From Hyphomicrobiales bacterium (GTDB taxonomy: Bacteria > Pseudomonadota > Alphaproteobacteria > Rhizobiales > JAJFHB01), in assembly GCA_021775755.1 (NCBI GenBank), contig JAJFHE010000003.1, positions 1 to 64,000 of the forward strand: DNA of 64,000 nt. The letters are read 5' to 3'. Position numbers and translations under genes: made by a program. The notes under the pieces are model-generated. The model was not told the origin of the DNA. It saw only the letters and a list, made by a program, of their open reading frames with translations, and did no database searches. Below, one piece after another: positions 60,691 through 64,000 of the stretch. How positions within the stretch are numbered: the first letter of the stretch is position 1; the number at the start of each line of letters is the position of its first letter.

Positions 60691-61506
60691 GTGGCAGCTC
60701 CCGGTTCAGACATCCGGCGCTATCCAGGCTTTTTGCCGATCACGATCCTGTGCCTTGTGATGCTGTATGCCCCATTGATCATTGTGATGATCTACAGTTT
60801 TAACGACTCGCGGTCGATCACATCATGGGGCGGTTTCAGTCTGCGCTGGTATGAAGAAGTCTTCTTCGGCCTGGAGGCGGCAAAGTTCAAGGTTGCCGCA
60901 TTGAACTCGCTGTTCATAGCCGTGATGGCGGGCATCACCTCCACCGTATTGGCGACAGCCGCCGCGCTGGCAATGATCCGGGGCGGTTCATTCCGCGGCA
61001 AACCGGCGAGTTTCGCCCTCATCAATCTGCCGCTCATGGTGCCGGAGATTGTCACTGCTGTGGCGACGCTCATTTTCTTCTCCACGATCGGCTTCACGCG
61101 CGGCGTGGCGACAATCCTCGTCGCCCACATCGTGTTCTGTATTCCTTTTGCCTATCTTCCGATCGCGGCACGGCTTCAGGGAATTGAAAGCGTTTACGAG
61201 CAGGCCGCCATGGACCTCTACGCCAGCCGAGCACAGGCCTTCTGGCAGGTACTCATGCCGTTGATGCTGCCCGGAATAATTTCCGGCTTCCTGCTCGCTT
61301 TCATCATTTCCCTCGATGACTTCATCATCACGAATTTTGTCAAAGGTGCCGGCGTGGAAACACTGCCGACAGCCATATTCGGGGCGGTGAAACAGGGCAT
61401 AAAACCCAACATCATGGCCCTGTCGACTTTGATGCTTCTTATCTCCGTAATCTTCGTCACGATCTCCTACTTTGTCGGGAAGAGCGGGGCGAAATCCAGC
61501 CAGTAA
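60691..61506 (+). CDS. potC: Polyamine-type ABC transporter permease (PotC-like)
   Basis: A 271-residue permease with six helices; the EAA loop is [20 protein letters not shown] near residues 170-189 and the C-terminal [20 protein letters not shown] is typical of PotC. The start is the GTG at 60691, one base after the potB stop; an upstream in-frame GTG would lie inside potB. Followed by 60 bp before potD containing a small 6-bp hairpin. Confidence 0.92.
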   Translation: MAAPGSDIRRYPGFLPITILCLVMLYAPLIIVMIYSFNDSRSITSWGGFSLRWYEEVFFGLEAAKFKVAALNSLFIAVMAGITSTVLATAAALAMIRGGSFRGKPASFALINLPLMVPEIVTAVATLIFFSTIGFTRGVATILVAHIVFCIPFAYLPIAARLQGIESVYEQAAMDLYASRAQAFWQVLMPLMLPGIISGFLLAFIISLDDFIITNFVKGAGVETLPTAIFGAVKQGIKPNIMALSTLMLLISVIFVTISYFVGKSGAKSSQ

Positions 61507-61566
61507 TGGCGCAACCTTGCGGGGCTCCAGACCTTGGCCCCGATCGCATACCCAGGGAGAAAACAC

Positions 61567-62604
61567 ATGAAAACACTACTGAAACTTGGCGTCGCGGGCT
61601 TGGCCCTGGCGCTCGCCTCGGGCGCCGCGCAGGCAGCCGACAAGCTCTCCATTTATCACTGGTTTGAGTACATTCCCCAGGAACTCCTCGATAAGTTCTC
61701 TTCTGAGACCGGTATTGAAGTGACAATGGACACGTTCGATTCCAACGAATCGATGCTGGCAACGCTCAAGGCCGGTGGCATGGGTTCCTACGATGTGGCC
61801 GTGCCGGGCGACTACATGGTCGAGATCATGATCAACGAGGGCTTGCTTGACACGTTTGAACGCTCCGAGCTGCAGAACTTCGACAACATCCAGGATCAGT
61901 GGGTCGACGTTTCGTTCGATCCCGGCCGCCGCCACTCGATACCCTACCAGTGGGGCAGCACCAGCTTTGCGGTCAATCGTGACATGTTCAGCGGCAACAT
62001 CCGCACGACTGACATCCTGTTTAATCCGCCCGAGGAGCTGCGCGGCAAGATCAACATGCTCGACAGCCAGGGTGAGGTCATCTTGATGGCGCAACTTCAC
62101 CTCGGCATCCCGCAGTGCTCGACCGATCGCGACCAGCTGCGCGCGCTTGATGCGCTGCTGCAGGAAGCCAAGGCACACTGGGCATCGTTCGGTTCCGACA
62201 CGGCCAAGGACGTTCTCGTCTCCGGTGACGCAGCCGTCGGCCAGATCTGGAACGGCTTCTCCGCCAAGGCTCGCGAAGAAGGTGCTAATATCGAATACTC
62301 GTACCCGGCCCAGGGATATGTCGCATGGATGGACAATGTCGTCCTTCTGAGAGATGCCCCGAACCGGGCTTCGGCCATCAAGTTCATGGACTTCCTGCTC
62401 GAAGCGGACAATGCGGCGGCCGTCACGAATTTTGCGCAGTACACGTCGGGAGTGGAAGGTGTGACGCCGCTTCTGACCGAAGCACTGCAGAATTCGCCGG
62501 AGGCCAATCCGCCGGCAGATGCACCGACAGGAACCTTCATCGCCGTATGTGATGAAGAAACCCAGGCGCTCTATGACGCGGTCTGGACGCGCCTGAAAAA
62601 GTAA
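61567..62604 (+). CDS. potD: Spermidine/putrescine-type periplasmic binding protein (PotD-like)
   Basis: A 345-residue periplasmic binding protein. The signal peptide covers about residues 1-22 (LGVAGLALALASGAAQAAD). The PotD fold begins LSIYHWFEYIPQELLDKF, then GGMGSYDVAVPGDYMV near 69-84 and IPYQWGSTSFAVNRD near 126-140. The Trp in YQWG and Tyr/Asp residues match the ligand site. The start at 61567 has GGGAGAAAA upstream. A strong terminator follows 96 bp after the stop, closing the operon. Confidence 0.92.
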   Translation: MKTLLKLGVAGLALALASGAAQAADKLSIYHWFEYIPQELLDKFSSETGIEVTMDTFDSNESMLATLKAGGMGSYDVAVPGDYMVEIMINEGLLDTFERSELQNFDNIQDQWVDVSFDPGRRHSIPYQWGSTSFAVNRDMFSGNIRTTDILFNPPEELRGKINMLDSQGEVILMAQLHLGIPQCSTDRDQLRALDALLQEAKAHWASFGSDTAKDVLVSGDAAVGQIWNGFSAKAREEGANIEYSYPAQGYVAWMDNVVLLRDAPNRASAIKFMDFLLEADNAAAVTNFAQYTSGVEGVTPLLTEALQNSPEANPPADAPTGTFIAVCDEETQALYDAVWTRLKK

Positions 62605-62699
62605 GCCTGCACCTTTGGCGGCATGGCGGGTTCACCGTCGTGCCGCAGGGTGAATGCGGCAGCCGGCGCGTTCCGGTGCAACCCTTTGAGATACCCTCC

Positions 62700-62738
62700 G
62701 GCACCGGCGCCCCAGCGGCGCCGGTGCCGCGCCTTTTA
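62700..62738 (+). terminator. Strong rho-independent terminator of potABCD
   Basis: A perfect 12-bp GC-rich stem (62700-62711 and 62717-62728, GGCACCGGCGCC / GGCGCCGGTGCC) encloses CCAGC and is followed by GCGCCTTTTAG. It lies 96 bp after the potD stop and 30 bp before the HAD gene. Confidence 0.88.
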
Positions 62739-62757
62739 GCCTTGGAACCACACCCAA

Positions 62758-63465
62758 ATGGAAAACCTGAAAACCTTGTTTTTCGATGTTTTTGGGACGG
62801 CAGTCGATTGGCGCACCAGCATTGTCCGCGAGCTTTCAACCTTTGGCGCCCGACGGGGCGTCGAAGCCGATTGGTCCGCGTTCGCAGATGCCTGGCGCGG
62901 GCTCTATCAGCCAGCCATGGAAGAAGTGCGCAGTGGCCGGCGCCAGTGGACCATTCTCGACGAATTGCACCGCGAAAGCCTCACCGCACTGTTTGAGCGC
63001 TTCGAAATCTCCGGTGTCAGCGCCACGGATGCCGATGAACTGAACCGGGCATGGCACCGGCTCGACCCCTGGCCCGATGTGGTTGGCGGACTGACACGAT
63101 TGCGCGGGACGTACATCATCTCCACTCTCTCGAACGGCAACACGGCGCTTTTGGTAAACATGGCGAAACGTGCCGGATTGCCGTGGGATGTGGTGCTCGG
63201 CGGCGAAACCGCACACGCCTACAAACCTGTGCCGGAAGCCTATCTGCGAAACATCGCCCTGCTCGGCCTCGAAGCCGCGCAGTGCATGATGGTCGCAGCT
63301 CACAACGACGACCTCGTGGCGGCGGCAAAGCTTGGTATGCGCACTGCATTTGTACTGCGCCCCAACGAGTTCGGCCCGGGTCAGACAACCGATCTCCAAG
63401 CGCACGCGGACTGGGACGTGGTCACAGACACGATGACCGGACTTGCCGACGCGCTTGACTGCTGA
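62758..63465 (+). CDS. Haloacid dehalogenase type II (L-2-haloacid dehalogenase-like)
   Basis: A 235-residue HAD hydrolase. Motif I is FFDVFGTAVDWRTSI near residues 8-22, whose DxFGT form defines the L-2-haloacid dehalogenase branch, in place of the phosphatase DxD. Motif II is STLSNGN near 123-129, and motif III/IV has GGETAHAYKPVPEAY and MVAAHNDDLVAA near 180-190. The substrate may be a 2-haloacid or a related compound. It starts 18 bp downstream of the pot terminator and is followed by the amidase gene, 38 bp after its stop. Linkage with the polyamine transporter is by position only. Confidence 0.9.
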   Translation: MENLKTLFFDVFGTAVDWRTSIVRELSTFGARRGVEADWSAFADAWRGLYQPAMEEVRSGRRQWTILDELHRESLTALFERFEISGVSATDADELNRAWHRLDPWPDVVGGLTRLRGTYIISTLSNGNTALLVNMAKRAGLPWDVVLGGETAHAYKPVPEAYLRNIALLGLEAAQCMMVAAHNDDLVAAAKLGMRTAFVLRPNEFGPGQTTDLQAHADWDVVTDTMTGLADALDC

Positions 63466-63503
63466 TATCGGGCATACCTTCACTCATACGACAGGTGGCG
63501 AAA

Positions 63504-64000
63504 ATGACAGGGCATCTTTGTGACAATACGGCGAGCGAACTTGCTCGCCTCATCCGGGACAAGGAGGTATCGCCGGTCGATGTGATGGCGTCGTCGCTTG
63601 AACGGATCGCAAAGATCCAGCCTGTATTGAACCCGTTCTGTTTTGTTTTCGAGGACGAGGCCCGCGCGCTTGCGCAAAAAGCCGAAGATGCCGTCATGCG
63701 GGGCGACGTACTGGGACCGCTGCACGGTGTTCCTATCGCCATCAAGGACTTCACACCTACCAAGGGAAAGCGCACGACGCGCGGCTCATACGCGTTTGAA
63801 AACTGGGTGCCCGACTGGGACCCGGCAATCGTAACCCGGCTGCGCGCCGCCGGCTCCATCATGGTCGGCAAGACAACGACACCGGAATTTGCCCATTCAA
63901 GCTTCACGCGCAGCCCTTTGTGGGGTCACACGCGTAACCCCTGGAACCCGGCACGCACGACAGGCGGCTCGTCCGGCGGTTCAGGCGCCGCCGTGGCGAC
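63504..64000 (+). CDS. Amidase (amidase-signature family), truncated by window end
   Basis: The first 165 residues of an amidase-signature enzyme. The start ATG at 63504 follows AGGTGG by 8 nt. The protein has PLHGVPIAIKDFTPTKG with the catalytic Lys in IAIKD near residue 80, and RTTGGSSGGSGAAVA near the right edge with two of the three Ser-cisSer-Lys residues. Family members hydrolyse amides and include GatA and fatty-amide or malonamide hydrolases. It continues beyond base 64000. It may act on an amide imported by the PotABCD system; this is inference. Confidence 0.9.
   Translation, partial: MTGHLCDNTASELARLIRDKEVSPVDVMASSLERIAKIQPVLNPFCFVFEDEARALAQKAEDAVMRGDVLGPLHGVPIAIKDFTPTKGKRTTRGSYAFENWVPDWDPAIVTRLRAAGSIMVGKTTTPEFAHSSFTRSPLWGHTRNPWNPARTTGGSSGGSGAAVA

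Noticed and set aside
61520-61542. Hairpin between potC and potD as terminator
   Set aside because: Only six base pairs with an 11-nt loop and no T-run; probably not functional as a terminator.
1-64000. tRNA, rRNA, CRISPR, prophage or insertion sequences
   Set aside because: Read for cloverleaf ends, repeat-spacer arrays, integrase or transposase motifs; none seen.

Overview
This GC-rich window (about 60-63% G+C by eye) comes from an alphaproteobacterium, most likely of the Hyphomicrobiales (Rhizobiales). The basis is the gene order DUF1285 / NUDIX / CCA-adding enzyme, the MoxR-DUF58-DUF4159 operon, BetI control of a betaine transporter, CGTCAT/ATGACG-bounded palindromic repeats at the left edge, and a Caulobacter-type ceramide locus. 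I see no rRNA, tRNA, CRISPR array, prophage or transposase.

Layout. 1-557: non-coding mosaic of palindromic repeats. 0.56-5.5 kb (minus): a CoxL-like molybdenum hydroxylase large subunit, CCA-adding enzyme, CoA-pyrophosphatase-type NUDIX, DUF1285. 5.6-12.5 kb (plus): MoxR ATPase, DUF58, and two large membrane-anchored VWA/BatA-type proteins. 12.5-14.9 kb (minus): GNAT, Ca2+/Na+ antiporter, NUDIX.

15.0-33.3 kb is the most interesting part: an extended bacterial sphingolipid (ceramide) island. It holds the ceramide pathway as known from Caulobacter: acyl-ACP synthetase, dedicated acyl carrier protein, serine palmitoyltransferase, ceramide synthase of the GNAT fold and a CerR-type reductase. 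A head-group set follows: CDP-alcohol phosphotransferase, ceramide/diacylglycerol-type kinase and a nucleotidyltransferase-like protein. There is also an LptF/LptG pair that appears dedicated to this lipid. A less understood wing contains a DegT aminotransferase, an LpxO/AspH-type hydroxylase, an MsbA-like ABC exporter, two nucleotidyltransferases, a metallophosphoesterase and a HIT hydrolase. Proposed flow: fatty acid to acyl-ACP (AasR/AcpR); acyl-ACP plus serine to 3-keto base (Spt); N-acylation (bCerS); keto reduction (CerR); phosphorylation and head-group attachment (Cpg-like trio and nucleotidyltransferases); flipping and export (ABC, LptFG).

33.7-40.6 kb: a small membrane protein, a YbaK-type deacylase, an L,D-transpeptidase, and a BetI-regulated glycine betaine/choline ABC transporter with a textbook palindromic operator and a fused double permease. 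40.8-47.9 kb: LuxR regulator, GFA protein, AhpD-like protein, Tat-exported cyclase, DMT exporter, degenerate GGDEF-EAL protein, LysR regulator, small membrane protein. 48.0-54.0 kb (minus): a complete peptide-type ABC transporter in a tightly coupled operon, whose binding protein has both a lipobox and a C-terminal transmembrane helix. 54.3-58.3 kb: orphan MlaC-like protein, FGE-like protein, SDR, an extended IF-1, LuxR regulator. 58.6 kb to the right edge (plus): spermidine/putrescine-type PotABCD transporter, a terminator, an L-2-haloacid dehalogenase-type HAD protein and an amidase cut by the window end.
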